Shown here in pieces: positions 7,322 through 17,189 of a stretch of DNA of 64,000 nucleotides (position 1 is its first letter; each line of letters opens with the position of its first letter). The stretch spans positions 1 to 64,000 of the forward strand of contig JBIQJI010000019.1 in NCBI GenBank assembly GCA_044507605.1, read 5' to 3'. Made by a program: the position numbers and the translations under genes. The notes under the pieces were generated by a model that saw only the letters and a program-made list of their open reading frames with translations, searched no databases and was not told the DNA's origin. This stretch comes from Thermopolyspora sp044507605 (lineage in GTDB: Bacteria; Actinomycetota; Actinomycetes; Streptosporangiales; Streptosporangiaceae).

Positions 7322-8980
7322 GTGCGTAGTTGGCCGACCTTCCAGTCCCGGCCGTACGTCTGCGGCGCCATCGGCCCTTTCGACCCGGCGCGGCTGGCCG
7401 CGCTGCGGGCCGCCGGGCCGGGTGTGCGGGCGGTGCACGAGGGCGGCGACGCCGCGCTGTTCGCTTCGGCGCCCATCGAGCCGTACGCGCCGGGCAGGTT
7501 CGCCTGGGCCGGCCGGCCGGAGGCGGCGGAGCCGTGGCATGTGGTCGCCGAGGCGTGCGAGACGCCCGGGCTGATCGACGCGACTGACGGCGCCGGGGAC
7601 ACCGTGACGCTGCACACGGGGGCGTTCGGGCTCATCGACGTCTACTATCTCGCCGACGGCGAGGCGATCTACTTCTCGGGGCTGATCGAGCCGCTGCTGG
7701 CGCTGGCGCGGCGGCCGTACGAGGTGAACTGGGACGCGTGGGCGGCGATCTTGAAGCTGACCTACCCGTTGCTGGAGGACACGCCGTACCGGGAGGTCAG
7801 GCGGCTGCCCGGCGCGTCGGCGCTGGTGTGGTCGCGGGCGCGGCGGCGGACGGCGGTGGAACGGCGGGCGCCGCGCTGGGTGCGGGAGGAGCCGGTCGAC
7901 CGGAGCGTCACCGGCCGGGACATGGTCGCGCTGCTGCACGAGGCGCTGAAGCCGTACGACGACCGGCCGGTACTGGTGCCCGTGAGCGGGGGGTACGATT
8001 CGCGGCTGCTCGCGAGTGTGGCGGTGGCCCGCCGCATGGACGTCGAGTCGTGGACGACGAGCCCCGACGACGGCCTGGACAACGACATCGACTTCGCGAG
8101 GTACGTCACCCGCGAGCTCGGCGTGCCGCATCGGATCGTGCCGCAGGACGCCGCCGCCTACCCGCGCGAGGCGTTGTGGGCGGCGCGGCGGCTGGAGTTC
8201 CTGACGAGCCACCACGCCTGGTATTCGCCGTTCGCCCGTGAGGTGCACGCGGCAGGGCGGCCGATCATCGACGGCCTGGCCGGTGGGCCGTTGATGAAGA
8301 ACTTCATGATCACGGCGGACGCGGTGGGCGCGGGCACCGAGGCGTCGCGGCAGGGGGCGCTGCTGAAGGCGCTGTCGCTCGGCGAGCCGCATCTGCCGGT
8401 GCTGTCGGACGCCGCGCGCGCCTGGATCGACGACCGGGTGGCCGAGGCGTTCGGGCAGGCCACCTCGATGCTGCGGGGGCACCGCGCCGAGCTGCCGCTG
8501 AGCGTGCTGCACACCAGGACCGCCCGCGGCATCGCCCGCTCCCCGGTCAACCTGGTCGGCCCCGAGGTGTCGCCGATCTTCCCGTTCCTGCATCCGGAGT
8601 TCTTCGACGCGGCGCTGTCGGTGCCGGTGCAGCGGAAGGAGGGCGGCGCGTTCTACCGGGAGGTGCTGCGGGCCGCGAATCCGCGTGCCGCGGCGCTGCC
8701 GTCGACCAACGGCGGGTTGCCGCACCGGCGGGTGCCGCTGCGGTCGAACGGTCCGGTGGCGCGCGAGTGGAATCACCGCATGCTGCTGCGGACGGCGTCG
8801 GTGGACGGGCTGCTGTCGGACGGTATGCGGGAAGTGATCGCGGCCGGTCCCGACGCCCTGACGGCGTTCAGTTCGTGGAACTCGCGGTTCTGGCTGCGGG
8901 GCCTGGTCCTGTTCGGCGCGTGGCTGACCGATTACGATGATCTTCTGGGGGATCTGACTCCACCTTGGCAGGTGAAGTAG
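7322..8980 (+). CDS. Asparagine-synthase-like ATP-dependent amidotransferase
   Basis: The 552-residue product starts at GTG 7322 behind AAGGAG (7311-7316). The C-terminal half carries the PP-loop VPVSGGYDSRLL (about residues 219-230), which binds ATP in asparagine synthase B and beta-lactam synthetase. The N-terminal half resembles the class-II glutaminase fold (VTLHTGAFGLIDVYYL, YFSGLIEPLLAL) but lacks the catalytic N-terminal Cys, since the protein begins MRSWP. Glutamine hydrolysis is therefore not expected. Family members of this type adenylate a carboxylate and form an amide or ring, as in lasso peptide cyclases and beta-lactam synthetase. No precursor peptide is visible nearby. The divergent glycosyltransferase-like neighbour suggests a cell-surface or glycan-linked substrate. 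The exact reaction is unknown. Confidence 0.75.
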   Translation: MRSWPTFQSRPYVCGAIGPFDPARLAALRAAGPGVRAVHEGGDAALFASAPIEPYAPGRFAWAGRPEAAEPWHVVAEACETPGLIDATDGAGDTVTLHTGAFGLIDVYYLADGEAIYFSGLIEPLLALARRPYEVNWDAWAAILKLTYPLLEDTPYREVRRLPGASALVWSRARRRTAVERRAPRWVREEPVDRSVTGRDMVALLHEALKPYDDRPVLVPVSGGYDSRLLASVAVARRMDVESWTTSPDDGLDNDIDFARYVTRELGVPHRIVPQDAAAYPREALWAARRLEFLTSHHAWYSPFAREVHAAGRPIIDGLAGGPLMKNFMITADAVGAGTEASRQGALLKALSLGEPHLPVLSDAARAWIDDRVAEAFGQATSMLRGHRAELPLSVLHTRTARGIARSPVNLVGPEVSPIFPFLHPEFFDAALSVPVQRKEGGAFYREVLRAANPRAAALPSTNGGLPHRRVPLRSNGPVAREWNHRMLLRTASVDGLLSDGMREVIAAGPDALTAFSSWNSRFWLRGLVLFGAWLTDYDDLLGDLTPPWQVK

Positions 8981-9225
8981 GGGTCCCGGGCCAAATGCAG
9001 GTTTTTCCCACGAAAGTGGAGCATGCCCAGGTGAAATGGGATTCGGACGGCCCTTCTGGCTGGTAGTGTTCGGCCTTAACGCCGCCGCAGCGCGTCAGGG
9101 GCCATGACACGATCAACGGACTCTGCGATCGGTGAAAAGGGGCACATCGCTGTCTCCCGGCGGCTCCCCCATCCGGTTGGCACGGCCATTCCCCCGGTAC
9201 GGCCCTGTCTATTGAGCGAGTTCTC

Positions 9226-10929
<1,704 letters not shown>

Positions 10930-11900
10930 CCGACCGGGTCGTGGCGGCGCCGCCACAGCCACACGACGTCGCGGCCGAACGACCAGGTCAGCAGCGCCAG
11001 CGCCGTTGTGGTCAGAGCGATGACCGCCGGGCCGGGTAGCACGCCGGCCGCCGCCACCAGCAGGGCGACGCCCTGCACGGAGGCCACGACCTTGCGGGCC
11101 CGGCTCGGCGGCAGCGGCGCGCGCAGCCAGGGCGCCACCCAGGCGGCCGCGCCGAAGACGTAGCGCATCAGCCCGATCGCGAGCGCCCACACACCCGCCG
11201 ACAAGGCCACGTCGACGCTCAGCACGAGGATGAGGAACGCGTCGACCTCCATGTCGAACCGCGCCCCCAGCGCCGACACGGTGCCGGTGCGCCGCGCCAC
11301 CTTGCCGTCGACCGCGTCGAGGGCGAGCGCCACCGCGCCGATCACCACCAGCGGCGCCGTGGGTACGGCCGTGCCCGCGAGCCGCGACGTCACCAGCGCC
11401 GTGACCCCGCCCACCAGCACCGCGCGCGCCAGGGTGACCCGATCCGCCGGGCCCAGCGACCGGGCGTGCGAGCGCAGCAGCGCGAAGGTGAGGAAGACGG
11501 CGACCACCACGGCGTACCCGGTCGCGGCCAGCCAGCCCACCGGGCACAGCCCGACGGCCGCCCACAGCAGGCCGAGCAGGACGATCTGCGCCCCCACCCC
11601 GGCCGCCGGCTCCCTGGCCGACCTGCCCGCGCCGCGCCAGTCGCGCGTGGTCATCGCCGTGAGTGGGGTATGGGCCACAGCGCCTCCAGCTCGATATGTC
11701 GGGCTACACTGCCCGCGGACATCATGACCGTATCTCGCCTCCCAGGCGGGCCGAACGCCACCACACGTGCCCATCGGGCACCGGCGCGCGCCGAACTCCG
11801 GCCGATCGGGACGGGGGCGGACGGACACGGTGGACACCGACACGGTGGACACGGGCACGGTGCGGGCCGGTGGGGTGCGCACCGACAGGGGAGGAGCCGC

Positions 11901-12884
11901 ATGGAGCGCACGGCACACGCCTTCTGGCTCCGCTCCCCCGGCGCCGGGGAGATCCGGCCGGTCGGCGTGCCCGAGCCGGCGGCCGGTGAGGTCCTGGTGC
12001 GCGCCCTGTACTCCGGTGTCAGCCGAGGCACCGAGACCCTGGTGTTCCGCGGCGGTGTGCCGGCCGGCCAGCGCGAGGCGATGCGGGCTCCGTTCCAGGA
12101 GGGCGACTTCCCGGCGCCGGTCAAGTACGGCTACCTCAACGTGGGCGTCGTCGAGCAGGGGCCGCCGGGCTGGCCCGGCCGCACGGTGTTCTGCCTCTAT
12201 CCGCACCAGACCCGGTACGTCGTCCCGGTCGCCGCCGTGACCCCGGTGCCCGCCGATGTGCCGCCGGGCCGGGCCGTGCTGGCCGGCACCGTGGAAACGG
12301 CGGTCAACGCGCTCTGGGACGCCGGCCCGCTGATCGGCGACCGCATCGCCGTGGTCGGGGGCGGCATGGTGGGCTGCTGCGTCGCCCGGCTGCTCGCCGG
12401 GCTGCCCGGCGCCCGCGTGCAGCTCGTCGACGTGAATCCCGCCCGGGCCGCGGTCGCCGTGGCGCTCGGCGTCGATTTCGCCCCGCCGGAACGCGCCGCC
12501 GGCGAATGCGATCTCGTCGTGCACGCCAGCGCCAGCGAGGCCGGGCTCGCCCGGTCCCTGGAGCTGCTCGCCATGGAGGGCACGCTGATCGAGCTGAGCT
12601 GGTACGGCGACCGCCCGGTCTCCGCGCCCCTCGGCGCGGCCTTCCACTCCCGCCGGCTCACCATCCGCGGCAGCCAGGTCGGCGCGGTGTCCCCGGCCAG
12701 GCGGGCGCGCCGCACGTTCGCCGACCGCATGGAGCTGGCGCTGCGGCTGCTCGCCGACCCGGCGTTCGACGCGCTCATCACCGGCGAGTGCGCTTTCCCC
12801 GACCTGCCCGCGGTGCTGCCGCTCCTGGCGAGCGGCGAGCTGCCCGCGCTGTGCCATCGTGTCGTGTACGCCGAGGAGGGGTGA
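11901..12884 (+). CDS. MDR-family dehydrogenase/reductase without zinc ligands
   Basis: The 327-residue product starts at ATG 11901 behind GGGGAGGAG. It has the medium-chain dehydrogenase layout: a GroES-like N-terminus (EPAAGEVLVRALYSGVSRG) and a nucleotide-binding half with IAVVGGGMVG. The catalytic zinc Cys of alcohol dehydrogenases is replaced: SGVSRGTE stands where CGxCGTD would be. The cysteine-rich structural zinc loop is missing too. The SGVSRGTE type is also seen in BchC-like and quinone-reductase-like MDR proteins. An NAD(P)H-dependent reduction of a carbonyl or double bond is the likely chemistry, substrate unknown. The next gene begins four bases after its stop, with that gene's ribosome-binding site inside this gene, so the two are surely co-transcribed. 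Confidence 0.82.
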   Translation: MERTAHAFWLRSPGAGEIRPVGVPEPAAGEVLVRALYSGVSRGTETLVFRGGVPAGQREAMRAPFQEGDFPAPVKYGYLNVGVVEQGPPGWPGRTVFCLYPHQTRYVVPVAAVTPVPADVPPGRAVLAGTVETAVNALWDAGPLIGDRIAVVGGGMVGCCVARLLAGLPGARVQLVDVNPARAAVAVALGVDFAPPERAAGECDLVVHASASEAGLARSLELLAMEGTLIELSWYGDRPVSAPLGAAFHSRRLTIRGSQVGAVSPARRARRTFADRMELALRLLADPAFDALITGECAFPDLPAVLPLLASGELPALCHRVVYAEEG

Positions 12885-12888
12885 GCCG

Positions 12889-13287
12889 ATGTTCAGCGTC
12901 ACCGTCCGCGACCACCTGATGATCGCGCACAGCTTTCAGGGCGAGGTCTTCGGACCCGCCCGGCGCCTGCACGGCGCCACCTACGTCGTCGACGCGACGT
13001 TCCGCCGCGAAGAGCTCGATGCCGACAACATCGTGGTCGACATCGGGCTCGCCACCGCCGAGCTGCGCGGCGTGCTGGAGGCGCTGAACTACCGGAACCT
13101 GGACGAAGAGCCCGATTTCGCCGGGATCAACACCACGACGGAGTACCTGGCGAAGGTCATCGCCGACCGGCTCGCCGGCCGGGTGGCCGCCGGCGCGCTC
13201 GGCGAGCAGGCCCGCGGCCTCGCCGGCATCACCGTCACCCTGCACGAGTCCCACGTCGCCTGGGCGAGCTACGAGCGTGCCCTGTGA
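12889..13287 (+). CDS. PTPS/QueD-like protein with altered active site
   Basis: The 132-residue protein has the size and fold markers of 6-pyruvoyl-tetrahydropterin synthase/QueD: MIAHSF with His14, LHGATY with His28, NTTTE with Glu85 and a C-terminal TLHESHVAWASY with Glu120. Key residues of the known enzymes are changed. The HGH zinc motif is HGA (Ala30), the catalytic Cys four residues before it is Ala24, and the Asp-His pair of the LDH segment is Asn67-Tyr68. The ordinary PTPS or QueD reaction is therefore unlikely, while the pterin-binding Glu seems kept. The start is ATG 12889 behind GAGGAGG. Placed directly after the MDR gene and near a GTP-cyclohydrolase-like gene, it probably acts on, or binds, a pterin- or pyrimidine-type intermediate. 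Confidence 0.83.
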   Translation: MFSVTVRDHLMIAHSFQGEVFGPARRLHGATYVVDATFRREELDADNIVVDIGLATAELRGVLEALNYRNLDEEPDFAGINTTTEYLAKVIADRLAGRVAAGALGEQARGLAGITVTLHESHVAWASYERAL

Positions 13288-13597
13288 CCCGATCGGCACA
13301 TCCGTGCGGTCCGTCGGTGCGGGCCGGCCTCGGCGTCGCCGGGAGTCGTGACGGGGGCCGGGCGGCGCCGGAGGAGGGCCTTCTCGCGGCGCCACATGGG
13401 GTGGCCATGAGCCGGCGCATGAGGCGATGGACGAGGGACCGATGAGGGGACCGGTGCGGCGACCGATGCGGGCGGTGAGGTGGCCGGCGAGGCGGACTGC
13501 GAGGCGGGCGGCGGGGCGGGCCGCCGCGACCGGGCGTCCGGCCGCTCCGTCGCGTCGTGGCTGAGACCATGCCGTGGCACCCGGCCGGGAGCGCCGC
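13288..13597. other. Intergenic stretch between PTPS-like gene and glycosyltransferase
   Basis: These 310 bases carry no recognisable gene. Short frames on both strands are Arg/Gly/Pro-rich shadows. From 13440 to 13520 the plus strand contains repeated GAGG/GGCGAGGCGG strings, which look like low-complexity sequence. The last 15 bases hold the ribosome-binding site of the next gene. Confidence 0.45.
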
Positions 13598-14689
13598 GTG
13601 ACCGGGCCCGGCACGGTGTGGGTGGTCCTGCCCGGCGACGTGGACGATCCGGCCACGCCCAGCGGGGGCAACGTCTATGACCGGCGGATCTGCCAAGGGC
13701 TGGGCGACTTCGGCGTACCCGTCCGCGAGCTGACGGTGGCCGGCGAGTGGCCCCGGCCCGGCGAGGTCGCCCGCGAAAGGCTGACGCGAGGGCTGCGCCG
13801 GCTGCCCGACGGCGCCGTGACGCTGATCGACGGCCTGGTCGCCTGCGGGGTGCCCGAGATCGTCGTGCCGGAGACGCGGCGGCTGCGGGTCGCCGTCCTC
13901 GTCCACCTGCCGCTGGCCGCCGAGACCGGTCTGCCGCCCGGACGGGCGCGGGAGCTCGCGGCCCGGGAGCGGGCCACGCTGCACGCGGCGACCGCGGTAT
14001 TCGCGACCAGCGCGTGGGCCGGCCGCGACCTGGTGGCCCGGCACGGCCTCGACCCCGCCCGGGTCCACGTCGTGCCGCCGGGCGCCGACCCGGCGCCGCT
14101 CGCCCCCGGCACCGACGGGGCGTCCCGGCTGCTGTGCGTCGCCGCCGTGACCCCGCGCAAGGGCCACGACCTGCTCGTCCGCGCCCTCGGCTCGCTGACC
14201 GGCCTGCCGTGGAGCTGCGAGTGCGTCGGCGCGCTGCGCGACCCCGGCCACGCGGCCCGGCTGCGCGCCCTGATCACGGACCTCGGCCTCGACGGGCGGG
14301 TCCGGCTGGCCGGCCCCCGCACCGGCGACGCGCTCGCCGCCCGCTACGCCGCGGCCGACCTCACCGTGCTGGCCTCGCGAGCGGAGACGTACGGCATGGT
14401 CATCGCCGAGTCGCTGGCGCGCGGCGTCCCCGTGCTGGCCACGGCAGCCGGGGCGGTGCCCGAGACCCTCGGCGTCGCCCCGGACGGCGACCGTCCCGGC
14501 CTGCTCGTGCCCCCGGAGGATCCGGCCGCCCTCGCCCACGCGCTGCGCCGCTGGCTGACCGAACCGGCCCTGAGAGAGCGGCTCCGGGCCGCCGCCCGCG
14601 CCCGCCGCGCCACGCTCGACGACTGGACCACCGCCTCGGGCCTGCTGGCCGCCCTCCTCACCCGGCTCCGACAGGAGCCTCGCGCCTAG
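13598..14689 (+). CDS. Glycosyltransferase, GT4 family
   Basis: A GT-B fold retaining glycosyltransferase of 363 residues. The N-terminal half has the acceptor loop PSGGNVYDRRIC. The C-terminal half has the donor-site blocks CVAAVTPRKGHDLLVRAL, RYAAADLTVLASRAETYGMV and ESLARGVPVLAT, with the E-x7-E motif of GT4 (EtygmviaE). It would transfer a sugar from a nucleotide donor to an unknown acceptor at the inner membrane face. I use GTG 13598 because GGGAG lies six bases upstream; an in-frame GTG at 13574 has no ribosome-binding site. It sits inside the pterin-like block between the PTPS-like and methyltransferase genes. Confidence 0.88.
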   Translation: MTGPGTVWVVLPGDVDDPATPSGGNVYDRRICQGLGDFGVPVRELTVAGEWPRPGEVARERLTRGLRRLPDGAVTLIDGLVACGVPEIVVPETRRLRVAVLVHLPLAAETGLPPGRARELAARERATLHAATAVFATSAWAGRDLVARHGLDPARVHVVPPGADPAPLAPGTDGASRLLCVAAVTPRKGHDLLVRALGSLTGLPWSCECVGALRDPGHAARLRALITDLGLDGRVRLAGPRTGDALAARYAAADLTVLASRAETYGMVIAESLARGVPVLATAAGAVPETLGVAPDGDRPGLLVPPEDPAALAHALRRWLTEPALRERLRAAARARRATLDDWTTASGLLAALLTRLRQEPRA

Positions 14690-15196
14690 GGCGGCCACGT
14701 GCACCGGCCCGATGGACCGCGATCGTCCAGGCCGGCAGCCCACACGGGCAGGCGTGGGTCCGGTCCCGGCGCCGTCCGTGCCCCGACCTGCGCCACGCCC
14801 GGCCGCGCGAGTCCCGAGCCGCGCCGCGCACGATGACGTCGCCGATGGCAGGCCGCCCCGGCCTCCTTTCCCCTGCCGTAGCCCGCCCTCGCGGACATCC
14901 GTTGGCAGCGGCGGGCAGGCTCGGCCGATCGGCACCGACACGCGTCGGCGGCCCGCCGGCAGGGACCGCCCCGGCCTCCCCCTGCCCCGCGAACCCGCCA
15001 TCACGGACGGCGTCCGCAGCGGCCGGGCAGGCTCGGCCGATCGGTGCCGGCGTATGTCGGCGCCCGGCGGCGGGAATCGCCTTGGGGGAACGCGCTCCGT
15101 GTGCACGGCGAACAGGCATGTCACCGAACCGAGCGCCGTCCGGGTGCGTTTACTTCACTGAACGAAGCTCATGGTTCGCGCCATCCAGGGAGCCTG
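14690..15196. other. Intergenic stretch with tandem duplication
   Basis: About 500 bases without a supportable gene lie between the glycosyltransferase and methyltransferase genes. The middle holds a diverged tandem duplication (listed separately). The last 60 bases before the methyltransferase, from about 15140, are less GC-rich and may hold its promoter. Antisense frames run through but are compositionally shadow-like. Confidence 0.45.
14851..15074. repeat. Imperfect tandem duplication, about 111 bp period
   Basis: Bases 14851-14962 and 14963-15074 align along their length with scattered mismatches. The best matching core is CAGGCTCGGCCGATCGG, present at 14915-14931 and again at 15027-15043. 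Both copies share CCGCCCCGGCCTCC near their start. The divergence suggests an old duplication. Confidence 0.6.
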
Positions 15197-16030
15197 ATGT
15201 ACCAACCCGGCTTTTCGCCGCAGTGGCTGGCCTTGCGTGAGCCCGCAGACGCCTCGGCCCGGTCGCCGGACCTGCTCGGCCCGCTGCGGGAGTATCTGGC
15301 GGCCACGCCGCCGAGGGACGGTGAGCTGGTCGTCCGCGACCTCGGCTCCGGCACCGGCGCGATGGGGCGCTGGCTGGCCGGTCGGCTGCCCGGCCCGCAG
15401 CGCTGGATCCTGCACGATCGCGACCCCGGGCTGCTGGGCCTCGCCGTCGCCGGCGCGATCGGGCCGGCCGCGGGGGGCGGCGCGGTGACGGTGACGGCGG
15501 AGGAACGCGACATCACCACGCTGCGTCCCGAGATGCTCGACGGCACCGGCCTGGTGACCGCGTCCGCGCTGCTGGACCTGCTCACGGCGGACGAGCTCGG
15601 CGCGATCGCCGAGGCGTGCGCCGGTCGCCCCGTGCTGTTCACCCTGTCTGTCGCGGGCCGGGTCGAGCTCGACCCGGCCGACCCGCTCGACGCCGAGCTG
15701 GCGGCGGCGTTCAACGCGCATCAGCGCCGCGAAAGCGGCGGCCGTCGCCTGCTCGGCCCTGACGCCGTCGCCGTGGCGGAACGGGCCTTCGCCGGTCTCG
15801 GCGCACAGGTGCGCACGCGGCCCAGCCCGTGGCGGCTCGGGCCGGGGCAGACCGCGCTGATCGCCGAGTGGCTGCGCGGCTGGGTCGGGGCCGCCTGCGA
15901 GCGGCGCCCCGATCTGGCGGCCGAGGGGCGGGCGTACCTGCACCGCAGGCTGGCGCAGTGCGTTTCGGGCACGCTGCGGGTCGTGGTGGGGCACCACGAC
16001 CTGCTGGCGCTGCCGGGAGCGCGGCCGTGA
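15197..16030 (+). CDS. SAM-dependent methyltransferase
   Basis: The 277-residue class-I methyltransferase starts at ATG 15197 behind AGGGAG. Motif I is VVRDLGSGTGAMGRWL (about residues 47-62), followed by an acidic residue at the end of strand beta-2 (LHDRDPGLL) and a later strand with LVTASALLDLL. The C-terminal third holds a cap-like region. No membrane segment is present. The GTG of the flippase-like gene overlaps its stop as GTGA, so the two are translationally coupled. The substrate is unknown; within the block it probably methylates the glycosylated or pterin-like intermediate, which is inference. Confidence 0.85.
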   Translation: MYQPGFSPQWLALREPADASARSPDLLGPLREYLAATPPRDGELVVRDLGSGTGAMGRWLAGRLPGPQRWILHDRDPGLLGLAVAGAIGPAAGGGAVTVTAEERDITTLRPEMLDGTGLVTASALLDLLTADELGAIAEACAGRPVLFTLSVAGRVELDPADPLDAELAAAFNAHQRRESGGRRLLGPDAVAVAERAFAGLGAQVRTRPSPWRLGPGQTALIAEWLRGWVGAACERRPDLAAEGRAYLHRRLAQCVSGTLRVVVGHHDLLALPGARP

Positions 16031-17154
16031 CGCCGGGCCGGCCGCAGGTGGCACCGAGCCGGCCGCAGGTGGCGCCGGGCGTGCCGCAGGTGGCACCGGC
16101 GCTGGTCCTCTCGCCTGTGCCCGGCCTCGCGGCGAGCGGCGCCGAGGGTGCCGTACCGGACGGGCCCGCTGATCTGCCGCCCGGTCCGGGGCCTCGCCGG
16201 GCGCCGGGCGCGGTGGCGCGGGTGCTGCCCTGGGCGCGGGTGCTCGTCGGGGTGGGCATCCTGGGGCTGCTGGTGTGGCGGCTCGGCACCGGGGCGTTCG
16301 TGGACGGGCTGCGGCTGATCAACGGGCCGCTCGCGCTGATCGCGCTCGGCATCGGGTTACTGACCACGCTGTTCAGCGTGTGGCGGTGGTGCCTGGTGGC
16401 CCGGCGGCTCGGGCTGCCGCTGCCGCCCGTGGCGGCGCTCGCGGACTACTACCGGGCGCTGTTCCTCAACGCCGTGCTCCCGGTCGGCGTGCTCGGCGAC
16501 GCGCACCGGGCGGTCAGCCACGGGCGTCGCGCCGGCGACGTGGCGCGCGGTGTGCGGGCCGTGGTGCTGGAGCGGATGGGCGGCCAGGTGGTCCTCATCG
16601 TCGCCGGGCTGGGCGTGCTGTGCCTGGAGCCGTCGCTGGTCACCGCGGTGGCCCGCGGGGTGCTGCCGGGCGCCGGGGTCCTGGTCGCGCTGGTGGGCGG
16701 CCTGGCCGGGGCGGCGGTCGTCGCGGCCCGAGCGGGCACGGCCGCGAGGTGGCGCCGGGCCCTGCGGGCCACGCTGGCCGACGTGCGACGCGGGTTGCTC
16801 GCCCGCGACGCCTGGCCCGGGGTGCTGCTGCTGTCGGCGGTGACCCTGGCCGGTCACCTCGCGCTGTTCGTCGTCGCCGCGCGCACGGCCGGCACGGTGG
16901 CGCCGGTCTGGCGGCTGATGCCGCTGCTGCTGCTCGCGCTGCTGGTGATGGCGCTGCCGGTGAACGTGGGCGGCTTCGGGCCCCGCGAGGCGTTCTCGGC
17001 GGTGGCGTTCGGGGCCGTCGGCCTCGGGGCCGAGCTGGGCCTCACGACGGCCGTCGTCTACGGCATGCTCGCCTTCGTGGCGAGCCTGCCCGGCGCTGCC
17101 GTGCTGGTGTTCCGGCATGCCGGGCAGCGCCGCGACCGGCGCAGGGCCGGTTGA
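16027..17154 (+). CDS. Flippase-like integral membrane protein (LPG-synthase TM/UPF0104 family)
   Basis: The 375-residue protein has a cytoplasmic Pro-rich N-terminus followed by about eight to nine hydrophobic segments. FLNAVLPVGVLGDAHRAVSHG and ALPVNVGGFGPREAFSAVAF match the two conserved blocks of the lysylphosphatidylglycerol-synthetase transmembrane family (PF03706 type), which moves lipid-linked intermediates or is otherwise tied to lipid modification. No aminoacyl-transfer domain is attached. The N-terminus contains three copies of a PQVAP repeat encoded by near-perfect 18-21 bp DNA repeats at 16039-16099. The start GTG overlaps the methyltransferase stop. It converges on the creatininase gene 35 bases away. 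A role in moving or anchoring a lipid-linked product fits the neighbouring glycosyltransferase. Confidence 0.85.
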   Translation: MTPGRPQVAPSRPQVAPGVPQVAPALVLSPVPGLAASGAEGAVPDGPADLPPGPGPRRAPGAVARVLPWARVLVGVGILGLLVWRLGTGAFVDGLRLINGPLALIALGIGLLTTLFSVWRWCLVARRLGLPLPPVAALADYYRALFLNAVLPVGVLGDAHRAVSHGRRAGDVARGVRAVVLERMGGQVVLIVAGLGVLCLEPSLVTAVARGVLPGAGVLVALVGGLAGAAVVAARAGTAARWRRALRATLADVRRGLLARDAWPGVLLLSAVTLAGHLALFVVAARTAGTVAPVWRLMPLLLLALLVMALPVNVGGFGPREAFSAVAFGAVGLGAELGLTTAVVYGMLAFVASLPGAAVLVFRHAGQRRDRRRAG

Positions 17155-17189
17155 CGCCGGTGCCGGGCCCGTGTGCCGCCGCCCGCCGC

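Noticed and set aside
9008..9019. CCAC-GAAA-GTGG hairpin after the asparagine-synthase-like gene
   Set aside because: Four-base stem without a U-tract is too weak to call a terminator.
13235..15124. Long minus-strand frame across the glycosyltransferase region
   Set aside because: Antisense to the GT4 gene; peptide is Gly/Arg/Gln-rich shadow sequence.
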